NCBI GenBank assembly: GCA_963701435.1
Contig: CAVPAL010000007.1
Location: 868,001-932,000, forward strand
DNA length: 64,000 nt
Direction of reading: 5' to 3'
Origin: JAACFF01 sp963701435
GTDB taxonomy: Bacteria; Chloroflexota; Anaerolineae; Promineifilales; Promineifilaceae
Made by a program: the position numbers and the translations under genes. Shown here piece after piece: positions 27,901 through 36,110 of the stretch. The first letter of the stretch is position 1; the number at the start of each line of letters is the position of its first letter. A model generated the notes under the pieces. It worked only from the letters and a program-made list of their open reading frames with translations. It was not told the origin of the DNA and did not search any database.

Positions 27901-29239
27901 GAATATGGCCGGCACGGGCATCGGAACGTTTAGTGACCGCCTGCGCGACGCAGTGCGCGGCGGCGGCCCCTTTGACGGCGGCGACGATCTCGTGCGCCGG
28001 CAGGGCTTCGCCAACGGCCTCTACTACGATCCCAATGCGTTGAACGATGGCTCACAAGACGAGCTGGATACCTTGCTGCTGCTCAGCGACCAGATCCGCG
28101 TGGGTATGGCCGGTAATCTGGCTGATTACGAGTTCATCGATCGCAACGGCAACCTGGTAACGGGCGCGGATGTGGATTATAACGGCCAGCCATCCGGGTA
28201 TACGCAGGACCCGCAGGAAGATATCACTTATATCTCCAAGCATGACAACCAGACGCTGTACGACAACAATACGTATAAGATTCCGCTGAGCGTATCGATT
28301 GAAGATCGTGTGCGCGTACAGAACGTCGGTCTGTCCACAGTCTTGCTGGGTCAGGGCGTGCCCTTTACGCATGCGGGCAGCGATCTGCTGCGCTCGAAAT
28401 CGTTTGACCGCGACAGCTTTAACTCCGGCGACTGGTTCAACAAGCTGGACTTCACATATCAGGAAAGTAATTATGGCGTGGGTCTGCCCGTAGCAGGTAA
28501 AAATCAGGATAACTGGACTCTTATGCAGCCCCGGTTGGCTGATCCAGCGCTGAATCCAGATGCAGACAGCATCATGTTATCGGCTGCTTTGTTCCAGGAA
28601 CTGCTGGCAATACGCGAAAGCTCGCCGCTGTTCCGCTTGCAATCGGAGGCAGAGGTGCAGGAGCGCGTTTTGTTCCACAATACCGGGCCGAACCAACTGC
28701 CCGGCTTGATTGTGATGAGCATTGATGACGCCGAGGACACGGCCGTTGACCTGGATCGCCATTACGAAAACATCTACGTGGTGGTCAACGCCAATGACGA
28801 GGCGCAAAGTTTCATGTCCGGCGATGCAGCCGGGCTAAATCTGGCTTTGCACCTTGTGCAAATGGACTCGGCCGATCTCCTGGTGCAAACCAGCAGCTTT
28901 GATTCCGCGAGCGGCATGTTTACTGTGCCCGGACGGACAACGGCGGTATTTGTCCTGTACGAATCGCCCGTGAGTCTGATAGATGATCTGATTGACCAGA
29001 TTGCAGAGTTGGAAGACCAGGGTGTACTCAATAAAGGTCAGGCCAACGCGCTGACCAAGAAATTGGAACAGGCAAAGAAACAACTGGACAAGGACAAACC
29101 CCAACAGGCCATCAACGCCGTGAACGCGTTTATCAATCAGATCAATGCATTCTCTGGCAATGTGCTGCCTGAAGAAACGGCTGCAGAGTTAATCATGGAA
29201 GCGGAGATGGTCATCGCTGCTATCCAGGCCGAAAGCTAA
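21944..29239 (+). CDS. Giant secreted bifunctional alpha-amylase/pullulanase
   Basis: 2431 residues. A signal peptide spans residues 1-34. Four starch-binding-like modules of about 95 residues follow (about 40-425, each with a W..YP/HP..NVPF motif), then a GH13 alpha-amylase with D700 (GFRVD), E734 (FGE) and D805 (GNHD). An Ig-like linker leads to three pullulanase-associated (PUD/CBM41-like) repeats of about 110 residues, each with YHRxDGDYG and a WGLHLWG or WGMHVW motif. A CBM48-like segment (IHVWAPTAKSITF) precedes a pullulanase-type GH13 domain with YNHT, D1930, E1967 and D2101. The C-terminal 80 residues form a FIMAH-like helical domain. It should hydrolyse alpha-1,4 and alpha-1,6 links outside the cell. 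No anchor is visible. Confidence 0.92.
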   Translation: MNKVSALRWGRLLGGSLLILSIVFLFSNAAAVQVADPTSVTIAGSLQSELGCPGDWQPECTSTQLIETGNGVWRAVYTIPTGDWEYKMALNGAWDESYPSENKGLSVASETAVTFYFDNKTTAVVDSVNDAVAVAAGSFQDQLGCPGVWQPACVNTLLTDVDGDGVYSFSAGGLAAGNYEFKVALNEAWDISYPADNVPFTIDSTADVVTITWDSATTTVTVEVSAPPQIEWVVAGNFQDDLPASSACGEWNNACPETTMEDNNGDGVFRLVGENLPAASYEYKIVESGNWDNAHPANNVPFTADGSQMRWYFQPGPNNVADNANQCIATVVGNFQSQLGGSDWSPDNLRSMMWQESAGSDWYAFTATLPAGNWEYKVARNEDWTESYPPNNVALVLGAETAVAFRYNCVTNEVLHSTGGLEPGDEDLVRGSLRTDLANELFYFVMPDRFDDGDPGNNTGGDFSGGVLDHGYLPSDKGYYHGGDLAGLQGKLDYLESLGVTAIWMTPQFTNRWVQGDGTIAGSTAAYHGYWQIDYTQIDPHFGNNDDMLALIQDAHSRGMKVFFDIVINHTGDIVTYEEGVFTYRNKTDFPYKNADGVIFDDRDYAGTGAFPPLDPAVSFPYTPAFAAAEDATAKNPAWLNDPIYYHNRGDSTFTGENSLYGDFFGLDDLFTEHPDVVNGMIDIHKNMITEFDIDGFRVDTVKHVNDELWEAFVPAILDHAATQGNADFFIFGEIFSGDPAFTSRFTTELPFPSVLDFGFDGAASNFAARSEPTDQMRDFFTGDDYYTDDDSNAYGLVKFIGNHDNGRFGYVIDSSNPGAADAERVSRAELGVALSYFSRGIPLLYYGDEQGFTGDGGDKDARQDMMPSLVPSYNDDNLIGTNATTADANFDQTHTLYQTFSDLAQVRDANMALRQGVQIHRYSQNSAGIYAFSRIDPVERVEYLVVFNNSESADAAEFAVGTPGTSFTKIYDSDSSDLTINSNTVSVSMVGLSSAVYRADSGLPASTSAPGISMNTPAAGSEVNGRIEVGATVSSDAYAEVTFAVSVDGGEYMVIGTDDNAPYRVFYDVSSLPAGSELTFKAIVNEDGNLNADKVTVTVGEETPPPGGGSGAYAVIHYLRDDGDYGDHTIEPFDFNNYWGLHLWGDIDETIEWTAPKPFLGEDEYGRFAWVKLADNASEVGFIVHRGDTKDGTDDDRFFNPGVTPEIWLSQDDATTYTSQAEAQGYVTVRYHREDGDYGTPSPDFNTFWGLHLWGDAIADGVGTEWTSPRPFDGVDDYGAYWNVPIKAVDAPVNFIIHRGDAKDPGPDQSFIPFDNAAVWIQSGVEAIYPSRGAADNTVYLRYHRADGDYGDYTSENFNDFWGMHVWTGAANPNPAWQQPVKPVDFDIFGPIFNVPLVENAAELAYILHRGDTKDPGNDQILMLDKWGYEVWQLEGEGPNHPDDPHYVLPVLGAAGANPGNINQQSAYWVDEKTIAWAAATSPNLTYSLHYAPEGGLEATADGITGGGSIPLAPGSLSDVIKAKFPHLANLPGLTIDDADLALVPDILKGQIAISAVDAEGMSVDATGLQIPGVLDDLYTFNGDLGVSWSDGAPTIHVWAPTAKSITFHLFDDSDPTTASTVMDMTLDPASGVWSIPGDSSWNGKYYLYEVEVYVHSTGQVENNLVTDPYSVSLAMNSTRSQIVDLDDATLKPAGWDATSKPELVAPEDISIYEIHVRDFSVNDDSVPEALKGTYKAFTLEDTNGVNHLQALQAAGLTHLHLLPVFDIATINENKAEWQEADWGDLATYDPDSDQQQALITQYEDLDGFNWGYDPFHYTTPEGSYSTNPDGSTRIVEFREMVQSLNEDTGLRVVMDVVYNHTNSAGQDEKSVLDRIVPGYYHRLNDKGQVETSTCCQNTASEHNMMEKLMIDSLVTWAKEYKVDAFRFDLMGHHMKRNMLNVRAALDGLTLENDGVDGSAIYLYGEGWNFGEVADNARGENATQLNMAGTGIGTFSDRLRDAVRGGGPFDGGDDLVRRQGFANGLYYDPNALNDGSQDELDTLLLLSDQIRVGMAGNLADYEFIDRNGNLVTGADVDYNGQPSGYTQDPQEDITYISKHDNQTLYDNNTYKIPLSVSIEDRVRVQNVGLSTVLLGQGVPFTHAGSDLLRSKSFDRDSFNSGDWFNKLDFTYQESNYGVGLPVAGKNQDNWTLMQPRLADPALNPDADSIMLSAALFQELLAIRESSPLFRLQSEAEVQERVLFHNTGPNQLPGLIVMSIDDAEDTAVDLDRHYENIYVVVNANDEAQSFMSGDAAGLNLALHLVQMDSADLLVQTSSFDSASGMFTVPGRTTAVFVLYESPVSLIDDLIDQIAELEDQGVLNKGQANALTKKLEQAKKQLDKDKPQQAINAVNAFINQINAFSGNVLPEETAAELIMEAEMVIAAIQAES

Positions 29240-29262
29240 AAGAAAATAGACCCCAAAATGTA

Positions 29263-29312
29263 GAAACGGCCGTTTCCTGGGACCTTCGACAGGGAAACGG
29301 CCGTTTTATTTG
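29263..29312. terminator. Bidirectional terminator made from two ACGGCCGT palindromes
   Basis: Two copies of AAACGGCCGTTT at 29264-29275 and 29295-29306, extended by CC and GGG, form a stem of about 14 bp around a 17-nt loop. A T-rich run follows on the plus strand. It lies between the convergent amylopullulanase and antiporter genes, so it can serve both. The genome-wide palindrome has here been used as the stem. Confidence 0.7.
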
Positions 29313-29409
29313 ATTGAGTTTCGTCAGCGCCTATTTTTGCTGCGCTGAAATCCCATCACATGTTCCTTGAGCGCTGGGTGCAACAAGACGATCTTCAGAA
29401 GCAGATTCC

Positions 29410-31275
29410 TCACGACGCCTGGACGCCTTCTTCGTCTGATGCGTTTTGTTGAACCGTGTCTGAAAAAACATGGATGCCAGATGTATCAATGGCCGGAACC
29501 AGGCTTATCAGCGTTTGACCGGTTCTGGGCAGGGGCTGGTAATCATTGGTGTATATATACAATTTTCCCCTTTCGCCAATCAACAAAAGCGGAACAACCT
29601 GGTTATTGTAGAGAGATTGGTAAGCCGGGTAATCAAAATTTTCTGTCAACTTGGTGACCTGAATGTCGGACCCACTCTCCAGTTGACGTTGTATTTGCCC
29701 GCAAGTGATTGTGGTTCCAAAAAGCACTCGACCCCGAAAATGTTGGGCGATAGCTTCATTTCCATTGGCCAGGTTTTCATTGGCTATCTGGTACACATCT
29801 GCGCGCCCAAACACCTCCTGAAATTGCAGCACAGTTAGGGAATTGACTTCATTATTTGTCGTCATTGCCATCATACGGCCAATACCGGCCAGATCAATCT
29901 CATCCAAAATGGCTTCGGAAAGGGCATCCCCATGAATGGTAGCAATCCCGGCCTTTGAAAAGGGGACAAGCTTGTTCGGATCGTTGTCAATTATTGCCGT
30001 GCGAAAGCCGTGTTCGTTTAAAATCTTGGTCAGTAAATAAGCAATTTTGCTGGCGCCCACAAACAGGACGCCCTGCGGATCCCGTTCTGAGAGGCCTAAT
30101 CGCACCGCTACCGGGCCGGCCGTCAGACCGTAAAAGGTGACGGTTGCTACAATAACCAGGAACGTCATCGAGACCAACTGCTCGGCCCCGGAATGGCCTG
30201 CGCCTGCTAATTCAAAGGCAAAAACGGAAGCCACTGAGGCGGCCACAATACCACGCGGCGCCATCCAGGAGAGAAAAATTCTTTCCTTAATGGTTAATTC
30301 TGAGCGCCAGGTTGATAGAAAAACAGACAAGGGTCGCGCGACCGCGATCAGGATAACCACAAAGGCGAAACCCTGCCAGCTAATGACAGGGCTGATCTGG
30401 TTTAGGTCCAGACGCGAAGCCAGGACAATAAAAAGGGCGCCAATCAGGAGAACTTGCAGATTTTCCTTGAATTCGACAATATGTTTGATCGGCACCAATT
30501 TTTGGTTGGCCAGCACGATCCCCATAACCGTGACCGTGAGCAGACCCGCTTCCGGGTGTATTAAATTGGAAATGGCAAAAGCTGCGACGACCATCAACAA
30601 AGTCATGCCATTGTGTAGATGATCCGGCACCCAATAGCGCCGGAATAACAAAATGATGATCCCGGCAAATAATAGACCACCAATAAGGCCAATAAGGAGC
30701 GTTTGCAGGACGCCCAGCGCGATCACGCTTGGCGCCTGACTAAATTCTCCTTCCAGTATCGCTTCAAAAATCAGCACCGCTATGATAGCGCCTACGGGAT
30801 CGATCAGAATGCCTTCCCATTTAAGCACTGTGCCCACTTTTCCTTTCGGGCGGATTTGCCTCAGAAGGGGTCCAATCACAGTCGGCCCGGTGACAACAAG
30901 AATTGCTCCTAGCAATACAGAAAGCTGCCAATCCATTTGGATCAGGTAATGGGCGGCCAATGCAGCAATCAACCCGGTGACCAGAGCGCCGATCGTAATT
31001 TGCCGGAAGATCACGTTGCTTAATTTTGGCAGCTCAGAAAAGCGCAGGCTTAAACCACCTTCAAATAGAATGATGCCCACCGCAATCGAAACGAGCGGAA
31101 ACAGCAGTTCGCCAATCGTTTCATCCGGATTGATTAAGCCGGTAACGGGGCCGGCTAAGAATCCAAGCAGGAGCAAAAGCAAGATCGAGGGCAAGCGTAA
31201 CCGGCCGGCCAGCCATTGCGCGCCAATGCCCAGCACAATGATACCTGTAATGGTCAGTAGGGATTGTTCTGTCAT
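29410..31275 (-). CDS. Cation:proton antiporter with TrkA-N domain (CPA family)
   Basis: 621 residues. Residues 1 to about 390 form the antiporter core with about 12 membrane segments. It includes the ligand-region acidic residues in KWEGILIDPVGAI and the LTGPTVIGP-type helix break. A cytoplasmic Rossmann RCK/TrkA-N domain (about 405-530, VLFVGASKIAYLL) senses NAD(H) or nucleotide, and a C-terminal TrkA-C-like piece follows. AAGGA precedes ATG 31275. K+ or Na+ exchange for protons is likely; ion selectivity cannot be read. Confidence 0.88.
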   Translation of the reverse strand: MTEQSLLTITGIIVLGIGAQWLAGRLRLPSILLLLLLGFLAGPVTGLINPDETIGELLFPLVSIAVGIILFEGGLSLRFSELPKLSNVIFRQITIGALVTGLIAALAAHYLIQMDWQLSVLLGAILVVTGPTVIGPLLRQIRPKGKVGTVLKWEGILIDPVGAIIAVLIFEAILEGEFSQAPSVIALGVLQTLLIGLIGGLLFAGIIILLFRRYWVPDHLHNGMTLLMVVAAFAISNLIHPEAGLLTVTVMGIVLANQKLVPIKHIVEFKENLQVLLIGALFIVLASRLDLNQISPVISWQGFAFVVILIAVARPLSVFLSTWRSELTIKERIFLSWMAPRGIVAASVASVFAFELAGAGHSGAEQLVSMTFLVIVATVTFYGLTAGPVAVRLGLSERDPQGVLFVGASKIAYLLTKILNEHGFRTAIIDNDPNKLVPFSKAGIATIHGDALSEAILDEIDLAGIGRMMAMTTNNEVNSLTVLQFQEVFGRADVYQIANENLANGNEAIAQHFRGRVLFGTTITCGQIQRQLESGSDIQVTKLTENFDYPAYQSLYNNQVVPLLLIGERGKLYIYTNDYQPLPRTGQTLISLVPAIDTSGIHVFSDTVQQNASDEEGVQAS

Positions 31276-31692
31276 AAAATTATTCCTTGCTCAGCCGCTC
31301 GATAATGATTTCGCAATTTGACATTTATTTATCTCACATACCACATAATGAATACAAATAGCTTAACAATAGACTATTATCAACAGATTGTCAATGTATT
31401 GTCTCAAATAAATATAACAAATGTCGCGCTTTCTTGTTTTGATAGGCCAAAATTTTAGGCATTAACGGCCGTATGCATATAATTTTTGCACAGTTCAGCT
31501 TGCGATTTGTGTCACGCTGGCGGCAGAAAACCAGGCTGCGCGCTGGCAGGCGATGGCTGACTTCTACGCCCAACATGGGCTGTTGAATGAACGGGTCATA
31601 GCCGTAGCTATCAACGCGATGTTCTAACAAATAGCTATGTCAGGTTTGGGCACGTTTTTGATAGAATTACACCCTTACGCTAAGGTTACGGC
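31276..31692. other. 417-bp intergenic region with a gene remnant
   Basis: Most of the region is AT-rich with no gene. The stretch 31502-31627 is open on the plus strand and reads ...ARWQAMADFYAQHGLLNE... to a stop. It looks like the C-terminal end of a lost protein, possibly a substrate-binding protein, but is too short to identify. An ACGGCCGT copy lies at about 31465. Confidence 0.4.
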
Positions 31693-32472
31693 ATGTTTCT
31701 GAATTATCCTTTTACCTTTTGGGCAACGGCCGTTGTCGCAGTCATTTTTTTAGGAATTGCCAAAGCCGGCTTCGGCGGCGGACTTGGCTTCCTGGTGACG
31801 CCCTTAGTCGCGCTCACGATTCCGGTCGCCGACGCCGCTGCGCTGCTGCTGCCGCTCTTTATCATTACCGATTTGCTGACCGTGCGCCAATACAAGGTCA
31901 CCTACGACCGCCCCAGCATCAGCCTGATGCTGCCGAGCGCCATCATTGGCATTGTTCTGGGCGCCCTATTATTTAGCACCCTCAGCCAGAATGACCGCGC
32001 CATGCAGATTGGAATCGGCTTGCTGTCGCTGGTTTTTCTGCTTTATCAAATCGGGCGGGCGCAAATTTTGGGTGTATTGGAAGCCCATCGTCCTCCCAAA
32101 CCGGTTGGCATCGTATTAAGCGTCACGGCCGGTTTTACATCCACGCTGGCGCATGCGGGCGGACCGCTGGCGACAATCTACCTGCTGCCGCAGCAGTTGC
32201 CGCGCCAATTATTTGTAGGCACGATGGTGCTTTTTTTCACGGTCGTCAATCTAATCAAATTGATTCCGTATGGGTTTTTGGGTCTGCTGCGCGTTAGCAA
32301 CGTGGGCGTTGTTTTGATCCTGGCGCCTTTATGCCTGGTGGGCGTCAAGCTCGGTGTGTATATGAACGGCCGTTTTAACGACAAATGGTTCAACCGCTTC
32401 ATCTACTTCATTCTTTTTCTAACCGCAGTACAGCTAATTATTGGAGAAAGCCTGCTCAACTTTTTCTTTTGA
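31693..32472 (+). CDS. TauE/SafE-family anion exporter
   Basis: 259 residues with eight hydrophobic segments in two repeats. The first repeat carries GIAKAGFGGGLGFLVTPL, the family signature, and the second GFTSTLAHAGGPLATIYLLP. Members export sulfite, sulfoacetate or related organosulfur anions. No sulfur genes adjoin it, so the substrate is open. Confidence 0.88.
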   Translation: MFLNYPFTFWATAVVAVIFLGIAKAGFGGGLGFLVTPLVALTIPVADAAALLLPLFIITDLLTVRQYKVTYDRPSISLMLPSAIIGIVLGALLFSTLSQNDRAMQIGIGLLSLVFLLYQIGRAQILGVLEAHRPPKPVGIVLSVTAGFTSTLAHAGGPLATIYLLPQQLPRQLFVGTMVLFFTVVNLIKLIPYGFLGLLRVSNVGVVLILAPLCLVGVKLGVYMNGRFNDKWFNRFIYFILFLTAVQLIIGESLLNFFF

Positions 32473-32519
32473 ATTGTGGGCAAGGGCTGCTCTCCAGTCC
32501 GCGCCCGCTCGTGGGCCGC

Positions 32520-32599
32520 TGAAGACAGCGGCTCGCTGAGGACAGCGGTTCGGTGAGGACAGCGGTTCGGTGAGGACAGCGGTTCGGTGAGGGTAACGG
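32520..32599. repeat. 17-bp tandem repeat, about 4.5 copies
   Basis: Unit TGAGGACAGCGGTTCGG: one variant copy at 32520-32536, three perfect copies at 32537-32587 and a partial copy after. It lies between the TauE and M23 peptidase genes. There are no spacers, so it is not a CRISPR array. Copy number may vary by slippage. Confidence 0.8.
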
Positions 32600-32658
32600 C
32601 CACGGCCAACCGTATTCTTTTAGAAAGATTCAAAATTAGCGGTATCAGCAATTCAACG

Positions 32659-32664
32659 TATAAT
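32659..32664 (+). promoter_or_regulatory. -10 element implying a leaderless mRNA
   Basis: TATAAT ends 8 nt before GTG 32673, so transcription would start at or next to the start codon. No ribosome site is visible. The -35 region is weak. Confidence 0.5.
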
Positions 32665-32672
32665 CGCCGCCT

Positions 32673-33428
32673 GTGAAAAAAACAGCCCGAATTATCAAAT
32701 TAATCGCCATTGGCTTAATTGCAGTCGCAATTGTTTATCTGGTCTACCGGGCCGCCGTCTATCTGCGTTATCTGAATGATCCGCGCAGCCAATCCTTCCT
32801 CCAATGGGCCGGCGGTGATTCGGCCGCGCGCGACGAACTTATCACGGTACAGCGGGATACCTGCCCCGACGCGCCCTTTATTTTACCCGCCGATGGCTTC
32901 GTTGGTCTTTTGTATGCAGATCCGCGCGGCCCCTACTCCAGCCGCAGCCCCCACCAGGGCATTGATATTTTCAGCAACACCGATCCGGGTATCACGCCGG
33001 TTTATGCCGCCTATGATGGTTATGTAACCCGCGAAGAAAGCTGGCGCAGCACACTCATCATGCGCGTTCCCGAAGACCCGCTCAGACCTGGAAATCCTGT
33101 CTGGTTATACTACACCCATATGGCCGACCGCGAAGGTAATGATTTTATCGAGGATGTTTTCCCACCGGGAACAAGAGAAAAATTTGTCGAACAAGGCACG
33201 CTGTTGGGCTACACCGGTGATTTTAACGGGGACTCTGTCCGGGATGTATGGGTGCATTTGCATTTTTCGCTTGTCAAGGATGACGGCAACGGCCGTTACA
33301 CCAACGAACTCGATTTTTCCAACACGCTCGATCCCTCCCCCTATTTGGGCATGACGCTCAACTATGCATGCGCCCCGGCCACTGCCGGCTGCACGCCCGA
33401 TCCGCTCTGCCAACCGGAATCAAATTGA
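32673..33428 (+). CDS. Membrane-anchored M23-like metallopeptidase
   Basis: 251 residues starting at GTG. One N-terminal membrane segment (about 8-28) anchors it. The LytM-like fold shows HQGIDIF (zinc His and Asp) and HLHFSL (zinc His-x-His) in the right order, and YYTHM in between. Proteins of this family cleave peptidoglycan cross-links. The domain is longer than usual between the two motifs. The GTG start follows a -10 element so closely that the mRNA is probably leaderless. Confidence 0.75.
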   Translation: MKKTARIIKLIAIGLIAVAIVYLVYRAAVYLRYLNDPRSQSFLQWAGGDSAARDELITVQRDTCPDAPFILPADGFVGLLYADPRGPYSSRSPHQGIDIFSNTDPGITPVYAAYDGYVTREESWRSTLIMRVPEDPLRPGNPVWLYYTHMADREGNDFIEDVFPPGTREKFVEQGTLLGYTGDFNGDSVRDVWVHLHFSLVKDDGNGRYTNELDFSNTLDPSPYLGMTLNYACAPATAGCTPDPLCQPESN

Positions 33429-33468
33429 AGTCCTCAGCTCTGATGATAGAAGGTTTCAAAAGGTTTGC

Positions 33469-34653
33469 TTATTCAGGTAACGATTTAGTGACAAAACGGC
33501 GCGCTGTTTCGGCCAACACGGCCGTTCCCACCGGCAGCAAACGTTCATCAATATCAAAAATATCGGTGTGATGATTGCGCACAACCCCGTCAGGCGTGGC
33601 GGCTCCCAGCATAAACATCGCCCCTTTGGCCTGCTGCGTCATATAAGCAAAATCTTCAGCGCCCATGCCAAAATTGGCTTCCACAACGGCCATATCTCCC
33701 AACAGCTCACGCGCCACGCTGCGCATCCAGCCATTGACTTCAGCGTCATTAAACATCGCCGGATATCCTTTATTGATCCGCAGCTCATAACTGCCGCCCA
33801 TCAACTCGCTCAACCTGAGCGCTTGTTCGATATCCGCCCATAACTGTTCACGCACCTGGCTGTCATGCGAGCGCATGGTGCCCTTCAGCGCCACCTCATT
33901 GGGGATGACGTTGTGAATCCGACCGCCGCAAACCTGGCCTAAACTGACGACGCAGGGCGCAGTGGGATCGATACGACGGGAGGGAATGGCATAAAGCGCG
34001 TTGAGAATTGGCCCTAACATGAAGAGGGGATCGCTGCCAGTATGCGGATAGGCGCCATGAGCGCCGTCACCTCGAACCCAGGCGTCAAATGAATCCACAG
34101 CCGCCAGGCTAAATCCATCTTGAAAATGAAGTAAGCCGCTGGGTTTGTTCGAGAGGATGTGCAGGGCGATCACGGCATCAACCCCTTCGAGTGCGCCATC
34201 GTTGATCATCGCCGTTGCGCCGCTGACGCCATTTTCGTCGAAGGCTTCCTCAGACGGCTGAAAAAGCAGGCGCACTGTACCTTGCCACTCATCCTCCAGA
34301 AAACTTTGTTGCAGCAAATGGGCCGTTCCCAGCAAGATCGCCGTGTGGGCGTCATGGCCGCAGGCGTGCATCACGCCCTCGTTTTTAGATTTGTAGGGGA
34401 CATCGCAGTTTTCCTGGATGGGCAAGGCGTCCATATCGGCGCGGATGGCAATCGTTGGCCCCTGGCCATTACCGATCTGTCCAACGACGCCGGTACGGCC
34501 GATTCCCGTCTGCACGCTGATGCCCAATTCCATCAATGTATCGGCGACGAGAGCGGCCGTTCGATATTCCTGAAAACCCAATTCGGGGTGTTGGTGAATA
34601 TCACGCCGCAAACGCGTCAGTTCGTCTGCCAATGTTTGAGCTTTTGTTAACAT
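33469..34653 (-). CDS. M20-family amidohydrolase (hippurate/IAA-amino acid hydrolase type)
   Basis: 394 residues. Metal ligands are in HACGHDAHTAILLG and the general-base Glu pair in FQPSEEAF. The dimerisation lid domain covers about residues 185-300. The family cleaves N-acyl amino acids such as hippurate or acetylated amino acids. AGGAGG precedes ATG 34653. It stands alone, with no operon partner. Confidence 0.88.
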   Translation of the reverse strand: MLTKAQTLADELTRLRRDIHQHPELGFQEYRTAALVADTLMELGISVQTGIGRTGVVGQIGNGQGPTIAIRADMDALPIQENCDVPYKSKNEGVMHACGHDAHTAILLGTAHLLQQSFLEDEWQGTVRLLFQPSEEAFDENGVSGATAMINDGALEGVDAVIALHILSNKPSGLLHFQDGFSLAAVDSFDAWVRGDGAHGAYPHTGSDPLFMLGPILNALYAIPSRRIDPTAPCVVSLGQVCGGRIHNVIPNEVALKGTMRSHDSQVREQLWADIEQALRLSELMGGSYELRINKGYPAMFNDAEVNGWMRSVARELLGDMAVVEANFGMGAEDFAYMTQQAKGAMFMLGAATPDGVVRNHHTDIFDIDERLLPVGTAVLAETARRFVTKSLPE

Positions 34654-35168
34654 AAATCCTCCTGATCTTTTGTGTAAATCTTCGTAATTCCATGCTTGAA
34701 TACAGATTCATGCTAAAGTGAAAAAACTTTGAAACCAAGTGTTTTTTGACAGGAATAACTCGTGGTTTCTAGCTAATTTCACTTTAATACCTCGACTTTA
34801 TGATTTTGAGGAGTCTGCATTCTCAAATGCGGACTGGCATCTGAGGATGCCAACTCCTCATTGCCATGCTCCACAGAGTATACAACATTTGCAGCATCTA
34901 GCGGCTCGTCACAGATACCGCAGTTTTGCCAGAGATCACTACGGAAGCACAACTCATCTGCATAGGTTATCGTATAATCGGGCCTTGCTCCTGGCCGTAA
35001 AACTTCATCAGGTCGGCTATCGGCGGCCAATACTGATTTGTTTTGCAAACTGAGTGCCGGTGACGGCCGTACCAAATGCATTGCCAATATCGCTAAAAGC
35101 CATACAATTCGACCTTTATAACAAGAGGAAATTCGTAATCCCACATTATCCTGACGGAAAAAAGCCTG
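34654..35168. other. 515-bp intergenic region with a three-way-junction repeat
   Basis: At 34808-34859 an outer 7-bp stem (GAGGAGT with ACTCCTC) encloses two hairpins: 34813-34834 (GTC.GCATT with AATGC.GAC) and 34835-34852 (TGGCATC with GATGCCA). The fold resembles a small cloverleaf arm but has no tRNA features. A 121-codon minus-strand frame at 34779-35144 overlaps it and is probably not a gene. Nothing else is evident. Confidence 0.5.
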
Positions 35169-36110
35169 ATGATCCTTTGCTGTGGTGAAGCCCTGATAGA
35201 TTTTGTCCCCTTAGCACACCTGAACGCCTATCAGCCCTGCCCTGGTGGATCCGTGTTCAATATTGCGGTGGGTCTGGGTCGGCTGGAGGTCCCGGTCGGC
35301 TTCTTTTGCAAGCTGTCAACCGATTACTTTGGCGATCTGCTGCTTAACACCCTGGCCGCCAACGGCGTAAATACCGACGCCTGCCTGCGGGAAAACGGCC
35401 CCACAACTCTGGCCTTTGTCAGTTTGCCCCAACGCGATGGCGCTGAGCCGCGTTATATGTTTTACGCCAACGACACCGTCGACCGGCTCCTGGCCGAAAC
35501 CGAACTTCCTGACCTGCCGGAAAACATCCAGGCTTTACATTTTGGTTCTATCTCGCTGGTAATGGAACCGGGCGCGACAGCTTTGGCTGCGCTGATGCGG
35601 CGGGAAAGCAGGCGGCGCATCATCTCGCTGGATCCCAATGTGCGTCCCGGTTTAATTCCCAACAAAACCGCCTATCGCCAAAATTTTGAATCTTGGACCG
35701 GCCTGGTTGATATTCTGCGTCTCAGTCAGGCTGATTTCGACTTTTTGTATCCGGACGAAGAGCGGGAACGGGTTATCGGCCGTTGGTTCGAGATGGGGAT
35801 CAGTTTATGTATCCTCACCCTGGGCGCTGAAGGATCGATAGGCTATACGGCCGCCGGGAAAACGGCCGTTGCCGCCGCGCCGCAAATAACGGTCGCCGAT
35901 ACCGTCGGGGCAGGCGATTCGTTCCTGGCTGCCGTCCTGGCCTTTCTCTACGATGCCGGAAAGCTGGATCAGAAGGAACAACTTCGAGACTTGTCCACAA
36001 CAGAATTAAAAAACTGCCTGGCCTATGCCGGTCGAGCGGCGGGGATAAACTGCTCGCGTCAAGGCGCCAACCCACCCACCAAATATGAAATGGAAACAAA
36101 CTATGCCTGA
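35169..36110 (+). CDS. PfkB-family carbohydrate kinase (fructokinase-like)
   Basis: 313 residues. The start MILCCGEALIDFVP and CPGGSVFNIAVGLGRL are the PfkB signature 1 region. DTVGAGDSFLAA near residue 250 is signature 2, with the catalytic Asp. Sequence flavour is fructokinase. It overlaps the transaldolase-like gene by 8 bp, so the pair probably funnels a sugar into the fructose-6-phosphate pool. Confidence 0.88.
   Translation: MILCCGEALIDFVPLAHLNAYQPCPGGSVFNIAVGLGRLEVPVGFFCKLSTDYFGDLLLNTLAANGVNTDACLRENGPTTLAFVSLPQRDGAEPRYMFYANDTVDRLLAETELPDLPENIQALHFGSISLVMEPGATALAALMRRESRRRIISLDPNVRPGLIPNKTAYRQNFESWTGLVDILRLSQADFDFLYPDEERERVIGRWFEMGISLCILTLGAEGSIGYTAAGKTAVAAAPQITVADTVGAGDSFLAAVLAFLYDAGKLDQKEQLRDLSTTELKNCLAYAGRAAGINCSRQGANPPTKYEMETNYA

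Noticed and set aside
32520..32599. CRISPR array
   Set aside because: The 17-bp units are contiguous with no spacers and no cas genes are present.
34779..35144. 121-codon minus-strand protein gene
   Set aside because: No ribosome site, no family features, and it runs through the structured repeat at 34808-34859.
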